Positions 48,694 through 56,871 of a stretch of DNA of 64,000 nt are shown here, piece by piece. The notes beneath the pieces were generated by a model. The model saw only the letters and a list, made by a program, of their open reading frames with translations, searched no databases and had not been told where the DNA came from. The position numbers and the translations under genes were made by a program. The DNA comes from an uncultured Pseudomonadales bacterium. Lineage in GTDB: Bacteria > Pseudomonadota > Gammaproteobacteria > Pseudomonadales > Pseudohongiellaceae. Every line of letters begins with the position of its first letter. Within the stretch, counting starts at the first letter, position 1. Location: assembly GCA_947259995.1 (NCBI GenBank), contig CAMYOK010000019.1, forward strand, positions 62,001-126,000. Direction: 5' to 3'.

Positions 48694-49665
48694 ATGAAAG
48701 CACCCACGTCTCCATTCCTCCGCTCTGTCTACAAACACATGATGGTATCTCGCTACAGCAAACGAACTATAGAGTCTTACTTGTACTGGATTACGTATTA
48801 CATTCGCTATAATGGCAAAGAACACCCATCTAAGCTGGATGGCAAACATGTTGAGCTGTTCTTGACCCATCTTGCGGTAGAACGACAGGTTTCATCCACC
48901 ACTCAGCGTTTAGCGTTAAATGCAATAGCTTTCCTCTATAACAAATATCTCAACAAGCCACTCGGTGACGTTGGCAACTTCAGACGATCACGCGTTCAAG
49001 CTAAACTCCCAGTCGTGTTGTCTAAAACTGAGATTCGTGATCTCCTTTCGCATCTTTCAGGCCAACAGCTACTTTTTGCGTCACTATTGTATGGCTCCGG
49101 CCTTCGGCGCATAGAAGCAGTAAGGCTCCGTGTGCGCGACATCGATTTCAGTCACCAACAACTAAGAATCTGGTTTGGCAAAGGCTTTAAGCACCGTATT
49201 ACGACTCTAGCGCCTGAGCTTCTACCTATGCTTGAACTCCAGATTCAACGAGTCACTGTTTTGTTGCGCGAAGATTTGCTTCACACAAAATCCTACGGGG
49301 TTTGGCTGCCAGAGGCACTTGCTCGCAAATACCCCAAAGCGTCTTCATCACCCCAATGGCAGTATCTGTTCCCGTCGTCCAACTTGAGCATAGAGCCAGG
49401 AACATCGAAGATTCGTCGTCATCACATTGATGAATCAGGGCCAAACAGGTTCATACGCAAGGCGGCACGGCTGGCGGGAATAGGGAAAGAGGTAACTTGC
49501 CACACTCTACGGCATTCCTTCGCGACTCATCTGCTCGAATCAGGCGCCGACATTCGAACCGTTCAAGAGCAGCTTGGGCATCAAGACGTCAAAACAACGG
49601 AAATTTACACCCACGTTTTGAAAAGAGGCGCACGAGGTGTACGCAGCCCGTTGAGTAATATATAG
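48694..49665 (+). CDS. intI: Integron integrase (tyrosine recombinase)
   Basis: A 323-residue tyrosine recombinase. The SAM-like N-terminal domain (residues 5-95) contains YSKRTIESYLYWITYYIRY. The catalytic domain has Arg in GSGLRRIEAVRL, His-x2-Arg in HTLRHSFATHLLESG, GHQDVKTTEIYTH (with Tyr). The extra patch specific to integron integrases is present as LREDLLHTKSYGVWLPEAL and KYPKASSSPQWQYLFPS between residues ~190 and 230. It recombines attC with attI or attC. Full length and apparently intact. AAGGA lies 9 bases before the ATG. Divergent from the cassettes, as expected. Confidence 0.96.
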   Translation: MKAPTSPFLRSVYKHMMVSRYSKRTIESYLYWITYYIRYNGKEHPSKLDGKHVELFLTHLAVERQVSSTTQRLALNAIAFLYNKYLNKPLGDVGNFRRSRVQAKLPVVLSKTEIRDLLSHLSGQQLLFASLLYGSGLRRIEAVRLRVRDIDFSHQQLRIWFGKGFKHRITTLAPELLPMLELQIQRVTVLLREDLLHTKSYGVWLPEALARKYPKASSSPQWQYLFPSSNLSIEPGTSKIRRHHIDESGPNRFIRKAARLAGIGKEVTCHTLRHSFATHLLESGADIRTVQEQLGHQDVKTTEIYTHVLKRGARGVRSPLSNI

Positions 49666-49878
49666 CCCATAAGGAAGACCAAAAAATGATTTCCAGAATC
49701 ATCGAGCACAAGCACGGTTTGGGTCCGCACTTCGTACTCGGTTTCCACCCCTACCCATTTAACATATTAGTTATATAGAGGGGCAGCGCTGGTAAATGAA
49801 ATTATGAATAACAAGAGTGTGAATAGAAATTTCACGTTAAAGAATTGTCATTAGAAGGCTATAGTATAGCTATGCAAC
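49666..49878. other. Gap after intI
   Basis: About 210 bases with no gene. A short A+T-rich stretch (TTAACATATTAGTTATATAG) is present near 49759-49779, but no attC structure, promoter or terminator is evident. Confidence 0.4.
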
Positions 49879-50337
49879 TTACTCTTCATATTCGTATGCA
49901 CTCAATACTCCTAACAGTTCGAGCTCTTGGATATTGAATGGTGGAACGAGCTTTACATAGTAAACACTGCCGTCCAAATGAAGTTGAGGAATGACTACTA
50001 TCTCTAGCTCATCATCATATGCTGGCTCGGTCTCTGGTACACAAACTGGAATTGCTGGAGAGGCATCGCTGAGTCCTGAAACGACGCGATTATGCTCGGC
50101 ACCGGATATTCCTTTTACTTCACGTAGGACCCTTACCCAACGCTCAGCCTCTCTGCAAGGAACTAAGATATGCCCTCCGTGAATAAACTCCCAATAGGAA
50201 CCAACAACAAGCCCAAACGACGTTAGCTTTGATTCAATTTCTTCTCGAGTAACACCGGGCTCATATTGAAGCAATACACTATCCGCATATACTTCACTGC
50301 CGAGGACTAACAATAAAAGGAGTATTGTTTTTCGCAT
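49879..50337 (-). CDS. Exported hypothetical protein
   Basis: A 152-residue protein with a signal peptide (MRKTILLLLLVLGSEVYA) and a mature part beginning SVLLQYEPGVTREEIESKL, then GGHILVPCREAERWVRVL and NRVVSG. The beta-alpha-beta pattern with GVTREEI and a late GGH resembles the fold of serine-protease propeptide/inhibitor-like domains, but no family can be named. It lies 25 bases after the 50363-50881 gene and is likely cotranscribed. Confidence 0.6.
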   Translation of the reverse strand: MRKTILLLLLVLGSEVYADSVLLQYEPGVTREEIESKLTSFGLVVGSYWEFIHGGHILVPCREAERWVRVLREVKGISGAEHNRVVSGLSDASPAIPVCVPETEPAYDDELEIVVIPQLHLDGSVYYVKLVPPFNIQELELLGVLSAYEYEE

Positions 50338-50362
50338 ATTCGATTTCCATTTCGCTGGAGGA

Positions 50363-50881
50363 TCAAGAGTCGCTAGAGACAAATTCTCCTATGATGGGTT
50401 GCGTGCTAAGTCTTCTTATCAGCCACACAAATAAGCCAGATATGACTAGCGCTATCGCTGCACTAAACCAAAGAATCAAACTGGTCATGCGATCGAATTC
50501 CTCAAAACCTTCCTCTTCAGGAAAGCTTTGTAGGTCTGAGAACATGACAAACTGCATAATCAAGCCACCTAGTTGCCACAAGACTCCAACACTAAGAATA
50601 AAAATAAATGCTATACGGGCCCAGTTCCTGCGCTTCAGAAGCGCTATGGATGACACCAAGGTAAATACCGCTAACGCAAAGAAGCCATATACGAACCAAA
50701 CTAAGAACTGAGACATAAAGGTCGCCATGGCAGGCGCATCGTCCGGCAAAGCACTGAACTCTTCGCCGCTAAACATTGTTGTGACCATGACAGCTTGCAG
50801 CCCTGACACTAGGGATATAAAGCCGGCTCCAACAATAAATATCCAAGCTAGAACTGTCACAAACGTTGATCTCGAACTCAT
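50363..50881 (-). CDS. Four-helix membrane protein
   Basis: A 172-residue protein with four membrane helices (VTVLAWIFIVGAGFISLVSG, FLVWFVYGFFALAVFTLVSS, WARIAFIFILSVGVLWQLGG, LILWFSAAIALVISGLFVWL). ATG 50881 is preceded by GTGAGG; a GTG four codons upstream is less likely. Similar small proteins occur widely without assigned function. Confidence 0.65.
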   Translation of the reverse strand: MSSRSTFVTVLAWIFIVGAGFISLVSGLQAVMVTTMFSGEEFSALPDDAPAMATFMSQFLVWFVYGFFALAVFTLVSSIALLKRRNWARIAFIFILSVGVLWQLGGLIMQFVMFSDLQSFPEEEGFEEFDRMTSLILWFSAAIALVISGLFVWLIRRLSTQPIIGEFVSSDS

Positions 50882-50922
50882 GTAGTGCCTCACTGATTAC
50901 ATTCAATGCCAGTGAACACCAG

Positions 50923-50983
50923 CATCCCGTCAAACTCAAGGAACTATACTTAATCTCAGCACTGCCGCCAACTAAATTATCCG
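50923..50983 (+). repeat. Diverged direct repeat (copy 2)
   Basis: CATCCCGTCAAACTCAAGG, AACTATACTTAA, GCCAACTA and ATCCG align with 48598-48666 in the same orientation. It lies between the membrane protein gene and the tex terminator and has no obvious gene downstream on the + strand. Confidence 0.6.
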
Positions 50984-50997
50984 CATTAATTTCGCCC

Positions 50998-51027
50998 ACA
51001 AAAAAGCCCCAACAAAGGGGCTTCTTC
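50998..51027 (-). terminator. Rho-independent terminator of tex
   Basis: On the minus strand AAGCCCC and GGGGCTT form a 7-base-pair stem with a 6-base loop followed by TTTTTT, about 30 bases after the tex stop codon. Confidence 0.85.
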
Positions 51028-51054
51028 AATCACACTAAGCTAACACTCAAGCCA

Positions 51055-53388
51055 TCACTTCTTCTTAAGCGCCTGCTCAAACAAAGCCGCCATCGTCCCC
51101 AGCTGCCGCTTATTATCCGCAGCCGCCGCAAAGTCTTTCTTCTGGCGCGGCGCAGCTTGCTTTTGGTTATTACGATTAGAAGCGCCCTGCCGCCCTTGTG
51201 TGCTGCCGCCTGGGGTTGGTAGCTCATCATCAAGGCGCATGGTCATAGCAATACGTTTACGGTCTAAGTCTACCTCTAGCACCTTCACCTTTACGATGTC
51301 GCCAGCGCTGACAACGTCGTGGGGGACTTTCACAAACTTGTCCGATAGTGCGGAGATATGCACAAGGCCGTCTTGGTGAACGCCCACATCGACAAAGGCG
51401 CCGAAGTTGGTGACGTTGGTGACGGTGCCTTCTAGAGTCATGCCGGGCTTTAGGTCGCTGATCTTTTCAACGCCGTCTTTTAGCTCGGCGGTTTTGAACT
51501 CTGGGCGTGGGTCACGGCCGGGTTTTTCTAGCTCTTTTAGGATGTCTTGCACTGTGGGCAAGCCGAACTCTTCGGTCACGTAGTCTTTCGGATTCAGGCC
51601 GCGGATGAAGGCGGCGTCGCCGATGATGGACTTGAGGTCGCGGCCATTTTTCTTGGCGATGGCCTCTACTACACCATATGACTCCGGGTGCACGGCGCTG
51701 GCGTCGAGCGGGTTGTCGCTTTCGTTAACGCGCAAGAAGCCGGCGGCTTGTTCAAAGGTCTTGTCACCAAAGCGTGGCACCAGCTTTAGGTCGGCTCGGC
51801 TCTTGAACGCGCCATTGCTATCGCGGTACTGAATGATGTTGTTCACCAGTGTCTGGTTAAGGCCCGACACGCGTTTGAGCAAAGGCACGGAGGCGGAGTT
51901 CACATCCACCCCTACCGCGTTCACACAGTCTTCCACCACACCATCAAGGCTGCGGGCGAGTTTGACTTGGCTCACGTCGTGTTGGTATTGGCCGACGCCG
52001 ATTGATTTCGGGTCGATCTTCACTAGCTCTGGCAATGGATCTTGCAGGCGACGAGCAATCGACACGGCGCCGCGGATGGTCACGTCTAAGTCGGGGAACT
52101 CTTGTGCGGCAAGTTCGGATGCCGAATACACCGAGGCGCCAGATTCGTTAACGATCACGCGCGTGGCTTTGAGCTCTGGGTGGGCTTTTAGAAGCGTTGC
52201 CACAAACTGGTCGGTCTCACGCGAGGCGGTGCCATTACCAATACTGATTAATTGCACGCCGTATTGTTTGCACATTTTTAACAGGATGGCGGCGGCTTCG
52301 GCGATCTTGTTCTGTGGTTGGTTGGGGAAAATAGCGCCGTGGTCGAGCACCTTGCCGTTCTCATCCACTACCGAGACTTTCACCCCGGTGCGCAGGCCTG
52401 GGTCCAAACCGATGGTGACTTTCTTACCGGCGGGGGCGGCTAACAATAGGTCTTTAATGTTCTTGGCGAATACGTCGATGGCATCTTCTTCGGCGCGTTC
52501 ACGAATTTCTGTGAGGAAGTCAGTTTGCAAATGGCTTTGAATCTTCACGCGCCATGTCCAGCGCACCACCTCTAACAACCATTTGTCGCCTGGGCGGTCT
52601 TGGTCGGTGATCTTCCAGAAACCAGCGATGAGGTTTTCGCAGGGGTGGCGCTGCCCTGCTTCCAAGTCTTTGATGTCGACGTTCAGTTGCAAGATGCCTT
52701 CTTTACGGGCGCGGAACAACGCCATGGCACGGTGGGATGGGATCTTTTCTAGCGCTTCTGAAAAATCGAAATAGTCGCGGTATTTTGCGCCTTCACTCTC
52801 TTTGCCCGGGGCGACTTCGGAGATCACTTGTGCGCGCTGCCAGAAGTATTCACGCAACTGGCCTAGCAAGGCGGCGTCTTCACTAAACTGTTCGATCAAA
52901 ATATGGCGTGCGCCATCGAGCACGGCTTTGGTGTCGGCAAAACCGGCATCTGCGTTGATGAAGGCTTCGGCTTCTGTTTCTGGCGTTAGCGATGGGTCCG
53001 CGTAGAGTTTGTCGGCTAGCTCTTGAATGCCGGCTTCGCGCGCGATCTGCGCTTTGGTGCGGCGTTTCGGCTTATAAGGCAGGTATAAGTCTTCTAGTTC
53101 TGTTTTAGTGCCCACACCGCGGATTTGTTTTTCTAGCTCTGGCGTGAGTTTTTCTTGTTCTTTAATGCTCTTTAAGATGGCATCGCGGCGGTCATCGAGT
53201 TCGCGCAAATAATACAAACGCTCTTGCAGCTTTCGTAGCTGAGTATCGTCTAGGCCACCGGTGACCTCTTTACGATAGCGCGAGATAAAGGGCACTGTGG
53301 CACCTTCATCTAATAAGCCAACGGCGGCTTGCACTTGTGCGGGGTTGGCGGCGATTTCTGTAGCGATTTGATCAAATAATACGGACAT
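51055..53388 (-). CDS. tex: Tex, S1-domain transcription accessory protein
   Basis: A 777-residue protein with the full Tex layout. It has an N-terminal helical part ([19 protein letters not shown]), a YqgF-like RNase H fold ([31 protein letters not shown]), tandem helix-hairpin-helix motifs ([34 protein letters not shown]) and a C-terminal S1 RNA-binding domain ([19 protein letters not shown]). A Lys-rich disordered tail follows. Tex binds nucleic acid and affects transcription and toxin gene expression. Core housekeeping gene. Confidence 0.96.
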   Translation of the reverse strand: MSVLFDQIATEIAANPAQVQAAVGLLDEGATVPFISRYRKEVTGGLDDTQLRKLQERLYYLRELDDRRDAILKSIKEQEKLTPELEKQIRGVGTKTELEDLYLPYKPKRRTKAQIAREAGIQELADKLYADPSLTPETEAEAFINADAGFADTKAVLDGARHILIEQFSEDAALLGQLREYFWQRAQVISEVAPGKESEGAKYRDYFDFSEALEKIPSHRAMALFRARKEGILQLNVDIKDLEAGQRHPCENLIAGFWKITDQDRPGDKWLLEVVRWTWRVKIQSHLQTDFLTEIRERAEEDAIDVFAKNIKDLLLAAPAGKKVTIGLDPGLRTGVKVSVVDENGKVLDHGAIFPNQPQNKIAEAAAILLKMCKQYGVQLISIGNGTASRETDQFVATLLKAHPELKATRVIVNESGASVYSASELAAQEFPDLDVTIRGAVSIARRLQDPLPELVKIDPKSIGVGQYQHDVSQVKLARSLDGVVEDCVNAVGVDVNSASVPLLKRVSGLNQTLVNNIIQYRDSNGAFKSRADLKLVPRFGDKTFEQAAGFLRVNESDNPLDASAVHPESYGVVEAIAKKNGRDLKSIIGDAAFIRGLNPKDYVTEEFGLPTVQDILKELEKPGRDPRPEFKTAELKDGVEKISDLKPGMTLEGTVTNVTNFGAFVDVGVHQDGLVHISALSDKFVKVPHDVVSAGDIVKVKVLEVDLDRKRIAMTMRLDDELPTPGGSTQGRQGASNRNNQKQAAPRQKKDFAAAADNKRQLGTMAALFEQALKKK

Positions 53389-53423
53389 CTTTTCTAAACC
53401 TGTAATGCTAAAAATAAGGTAAT

Positions 53424-53507
53424 TGTAGGAGCGGGCTATTCGCGGGCAGGCCCGCTCCCACAGTGGTTTGTTTGGGCACTGGGGCCGCCTGCAGGCCCGC
53501 TCCTACA
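53424..53507. repeat. REP palindromes between tex and trmJ
   Basis: TGTAGGAGCGGGC (53424-53436) faces GCCCGCTCCCACA (53450-53462), and a third half-unit GGCCCGCTCCTACAG follows at about 53494-53508. The sequence is that of Pseudomonas-type REP elements. The third unit overlaps the trmJ stop codon. Confidence 0.8.
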
Positions 53508-54360
53508 GGTCTTTTTGGAGTTTGGCATCGCGTTTTTCTTGGCGCTGTTGTTCGACGCTAATGCCGCGGGTGGCGCGTTCATTGAGCATATCGATGTGGG
53601 CCAAGAAGCCGCGCAAGACGCTGACTTCCATTTGGTCGGGGCGGATGCGGCCGAACAGGCGACGCATGCGCAGCATGAGCAAACGGGGGTTGTCTGGGTC
53701 ATGAAAGTTGAGGTCGACCATCACTTGTTCTAGGTGTTCGTAAAAGCTCTCGACTTGATTGCCGGTGGCCTTGGGCACATCCCATTCGACACCTTCGGCG
53801 ATCTCTTCTTCGGCAGGCTTTGCTATTGGCTGGCCTTCGGCTTGGCGGCGCAGCAGTTCTTGGCGCACTTCATAGCTGATCACCATCACGGCGGCGGCAA
53901 GGTTAAGTGAGCTGAGCTTTTCATCGGCGGGGATATTGACGTGAAAATGGCATAGTTGCAGCTCTTCGTTGGTCAGGCCGGAGTCTTCACGGCCAAACAC
54001 AAGGGCGACTTCATTCTGCACGCTGTCATCCACCGCTTGCTTGGCACATTGGGGGGGCGAGATCAGCGGCCAAGGGATGCTACGAATACGGGCACTGGCG
54101 CCAATCACTAGGCCACAGCCGCTCACGGCTTCTTCTAAGGTCTTGGTGACCACGGCATTCTCTAGGATATCGGCAGCAGAAACGGCACGGCCCATGGCGA
54201 CGGGGCTAGGAAAATCCTCTGGGTCGACCAGAGTGATCTTGCTCAGGCCCATATTCTTCATGGCGCGGGCTGCAGCACCAATATTGCCAGGGTGGGACGT
54301 GTTGACCAGGACGATACGGATATTGTTCGCACAGGCTTCTAAATCAAAGACTTCGGACAA
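53503..54360 (-). CDS. trmJ: TrmJ, tRNA (cytidine/uridine-2'-O-)-methyltransferase
   Basis: A 285-residue SPOUT methyltransferase. The N-terminal core has NIRIVLVNTSHPGNIGAAARA, VVIGASARIRS-like GLVIGASAR, and LVFGREDSGLTNEEL with the trefoil-knot SAM site SSLNLAAAVMVISYE. It modifies the ribose of residue 32 in several tRNAs. The start is probably TTG at 54360 (GAGGTG six bases ahead, homologue-like N-terminus); a GTG at 54369 is an alternative and the frame stays open to 54462. Divergent from suhB, as in many Gammaproteobacteria. Confidence 0.92.
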   Translation of the reverse strand: MSEVFDLEACANNIRIVLVNTSHPGNIGAAARAMKNMGLSKITLVDPEDFPSPVAMGRAVSAADILENAVVTKTLEEAVSGCGLVIGASARIRSIPWPLISPPQCAKQAVDDSVQNEVALVFGREDSGLTNEELQLCHFHVNIPADEKLSSLNLAAAVMVISYEVRQELLRRQAEGQPIAKPAEEEIAEGVEWDVPKATGNQVESFYEHLEQVMVDLNFHDPDNPRLLMLRMRRLFGRIRPDQMEVSVLRGFLAHIDMLNERATRGISVEQQRQEKRDAKLQKDL

Positions 54361-54546
54361 AGCGGGCACCTCTAGTGTCGGGCTTAGTTTCTCAAGCGCG
54401 CGATTATAGCAGGGAATCGGGCGCTGCCGTCTCGCTTGCGATGCACTTCTTGCGACATACAATGCAATCTGGGCATTTTTATATAAGACTGATTACGCGG
54501 TATTTGCTATGATTGCGCGACTTTTTAACGCTAGGTTTCTCTAAAC

Positions 54547-55341
54547 ATGCACGCTATTGTAAATATCGCCCTTAAAGCCGCCCGTGATGCCTCTGAAGTG
54601 CTCGCCCATAACAGCGACCGCCTTGACCGAGTTCGTGTAATCGACGACAGCAATGGTCAGGTCATCACCAACATGGACATGGACTCAGAGAAGACGATTC
54701 TGTACCACTTACAGAAGTCCTACCCTGAATACAGCATTCAATCCCGCGTCTCTGGGTTTATCGAAGGCGAAGACAAAAACAATGTGTGGATCATCGACCC
54801 ATTGTGCGGCAGCGCCAATTATCGTCGCGGCATCGCTAATTTCTGCGTGTCTGTGGCCCTTAGCGTCAGCGGCAAGGTGCAGCACGGGGTGTTGATCAAC
54901 CCGATGTTGCGCGAAGAGTTCACCGCCTCCCGCGGGACGGCGGCCCAGGTGAACACGCAGCGCCTGCGGGTTAGCAAGAACACCACATTGGACAATGGCT
55001 TAGTCACACTAGGCACCGATGCCGCCAACGAAGGCCACAACGCCCTTCTGCTAGGCCTGCAAAAATCATTATTAGAACAGCAATGCGATGCGCGCCTGAC
55101 TGGCTGTGCCCCGCTAGACCTCGCTTGGGTGGCCGCTGGCCGCGCCGATGCGGGTTGGTTGGGCCAGAACGACCCTTGCACCTTGGCCGCAGCCCTGTTG
55201 ATTATTCAAGAGTCTGGTGCCTTGATCAGCGACGTGGCCGGCAGCCCAAACTTAAGCGAAGCGAAGGAGCTAATCTTCGGCAACCCTAAGTGTTTCAAGC
55301 AGATGCTGCAGCTCCGCAAAGCGGCGGGAAATAATAAATAA
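54547..55341 (+). CDS. suhB: SuhB-like inositol monophosphatase family protein, catalytic residues degenerate
   Basis: A 264-residue IMPase-fold protein in the conserved divergent position opposite trmJ. Fold motifs are present (VITNMDMDSEKTILYHL, GIANFCVSVAL, LDLAWVAAGRADAGWL). The metal-binding motif DPLDGT is changed to DPLCGS and the EE region before it to SRVSGFIEG, so two of the usual metal ligands (Glu and second Asp) are missing. In E. coli SuhB also works in rRNA antitermination with NusA, a role that does not need phosphatase activity. This copy probably keeps only that role. Confidence 0.85.
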   Translation: MHAIVNIALKAARDASEVLAHNSDRLDRVRVIDDSNGQVITNMDMDSEKTILYHLQKSYPEYSIQSRVSGFIEGEDKNNVWIIDPLCGSANYRRGIANFCVSVALSVSGKVQHGVLINPMLREEFTASRGTAAQVNTQRLRVSKNTTLDNGLVTLGTDAANEGHNALLLGLQKSLLEQQCDARLTGCAPLDLAWVAAGRADAGWLGQNDPCTLAAALLIIQESGALISDVAGSPNLSEAKELIFGNPKCFKQMLQLRKAAGNNK

Positions 55342-55494
55342 GCTCGACGTGAGTTAAAAATCTGCAAGGGCGGGTCTTCTAGCGTAGGCAAAGCACCGCC
55401 CTGAAGACAACAAAAACATAACAAGATTAAGCTCTATCATCTCTGCTCCAAAACATCCGTGTGCAGTGGTAGTAAAGCTAGAGCACACGAACTA

Positions 55495-56871
55495 ATGGCT
55501 GAAAGCTCCACAAAAAAGCGCCACAGCTTGGTGCAAGATCCAATCCCTGCGACGCTGATTCGCATGACCGGCCCAATGATCATTGGGATGCTCATGATGT
55601 TCACCTTCAGCTTGGTGGATACGCTATTCATCAGCATGCTGGGCACCGAGCCTCTCTCTGCCATCAGCTTCACCTTCCCCGTTACTTTCATGGTCATGAG
55701 CCTCGCCATTGGTTTGGGCATCGGCACCTCTGCGGTGGTCGCCAAATATCTAGGCTGCGACGAGCACGAAAAAGCCAAACAAGCCTCAACAGTCACTAAT
55801 TACACCTCCATTGCCTTGGCCTTGGTGCTGTCGTTCTTCGCCTATATATTCATGGACGATATCTTTCGCTTGATGGGCGCCAGCGAAGCCTTGATTCCGC
55901 AGATTCGCGATTACATGTCGATTTGGCTGCCTGCTAGCGCCCTGCTCGTGGGCATGACCACCGCCAATGCGGTATTGCGCGCCAGTGGCGATACCAAAAC
56001 CCCAAGCCTAGTGATGGCTGGCGCGGGTTTCATTAATGCCACCCTGGACCCAATCTTCATCTTCGGCCTTGGGCCTATTCCAGCCATGGGCATTCAGGGG
56101 GCGGCCATTGCGACCTTAGCCTCGTGGGTCTTCGCCTTCTTCTATCTATTCTATTATTTGATCGTCAAGCTCGAACTCGCCTACCCCGGCATCCCCACGA
56201 AGAAAATCTTCATCTCCTCTAGCCGCGAGATGTTACGCATCGGCATTCCAGCATCTGGGGCGAATATGATGACCCCCATCGCCGCAGGCATCATGACGGC
56301 GATTGCCGCGACTTATGGGGAATCGACAGTAGCCGCCTTCGGGGTGGGTTCACGCATCGAGTCCATTGCCTGTTTAATCGTCTTGGCGCTTTCCTCCACC
56401 CTGCCGCCGTTCATTAGCCAGAACTTAGGCGCCGGCCGCACCGACCGCATCGTGGAGTCTTATAAGCTCACAGTGAAGTTCATTTTGGTGTGGCAGCTGG
56501 TGATTTATATCGTGATGGCGTTGGGGGCTGGGCTTATCGCGGCAGTGTTCACCCAGGACCCAGAGGTCAAACGGGCGATTCAGTTGTTCATCTGGATTTT
56601 GCCATTAGGCTATGGCTTGCAAGGCGTGATCATTCTAACTAACTCGGCATTCAATGCCCTGCATCAGCCGATGGTGGCCTTGTACCTGAGCATCGCGCGC
56701 TTCTTTATCTTCTATGTGCCGCTGGCATGGATGGGCAGCCAGATGTTTGGTTTGGCGGGTTTTTACGCGGGGGCATTGGCGGGGAATATCTTGATGGCGA
56801 TGTTGTCTTGGCGCAGTTTTCGCAAAACCCTGCGCGCCTACAGCCCAGCCGTAGGCGCCGCAGCCGTTTAA
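55495..56871 (+). CDS. MATE family efflux transporter
   Basis: A 458-residue transporter with twelve hydrophobic helices in two repeats. The N-terminal repeat carries IRMTGPMIIGMLMMFTFSLV and FPVTFMVMSLAIGLGIGTSA; the second starts near IGIPASGANMMTPIAAG. MATE proteins export drugs or metabolites in exchange for Na+ or H+. ATG 55495 is preferred over 55459 because it begins the family-like N-terminus. Its last codons overlap the 3' end of the convergent radical SAM gene. Confidence 0.9.
   Translation: MAESSTKKRHSLVQDPIPATLIRMTGPMIIGMLMMFTFSLVDTLFISMLGTEPLSAISFTFPVTFMVMSLAIGLGIGTSAVVAKYLGCDEHEKAKQASTVTNYTSIALALVLSFFAYIFMDDIFRLMGASEALIPQIRDYMSIWLPASALLVGMTTANAVLRASGDTKTPSLVMAGAGFINATLDPIFIFGLGPIPAMGIQGAAIATLASWVFAFFYLFYYLIVKLELAYPGIPTKKIFISSSREMLRIGIPASGANMMTPIAAGIMTAIAATYGESTVAAFGVGSRIESIACLIVLALSSTLPPFISQNLGAGRTDRIVESYKLTVKFILVWQLVIYIVMALGAGLIAAVFTQDPEVKRAIQLFIWILPLGYGLQGVIILTNSAFNALHQPMVALYLSIARFFIFYVPLAWMGSQMFGLAGFYAGALAGNILMAMLSWRSFRKTLRAYSPAVGAAAV

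Larger units (their letters stand above)
19925..49665 (-). mobile_element. Sedentary chromosomal integron: about 30 gene cassettes plus intI
   Basis: An array of mostly minus-strand small genes is punctuated by imperfect palindromes that begin with TAACGCC-like and end with TTGTTAT/TTGTTAG-like core sites on the + strand (attC sites). It is headed by a divergent integron integrase gene at 48694-49665. In the array direction (leftwards) crossover would fall between G and TT of each left-end core. About 26 attC sites are clear between 26.0 and 47.8 kb. Those from 19.9 to 25.5 kb are degenerate, which marks the old distal end. The left boundary is approximate. Confidence 0.92.

Noticed and set aside
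48694..49665. LexA-controlled intI promoter
   Set aside because: No CTGT-N8-ACAG-like box is visible in the 150 bases upstream, so SOS control is not claimed.
51833..52540. 235-codon + strand open frame within tex
   Set aside because: It lies wholly antisense to the well-conserved tex gene, is Ser/Arg/Pro-rich and has no recognisable domain.
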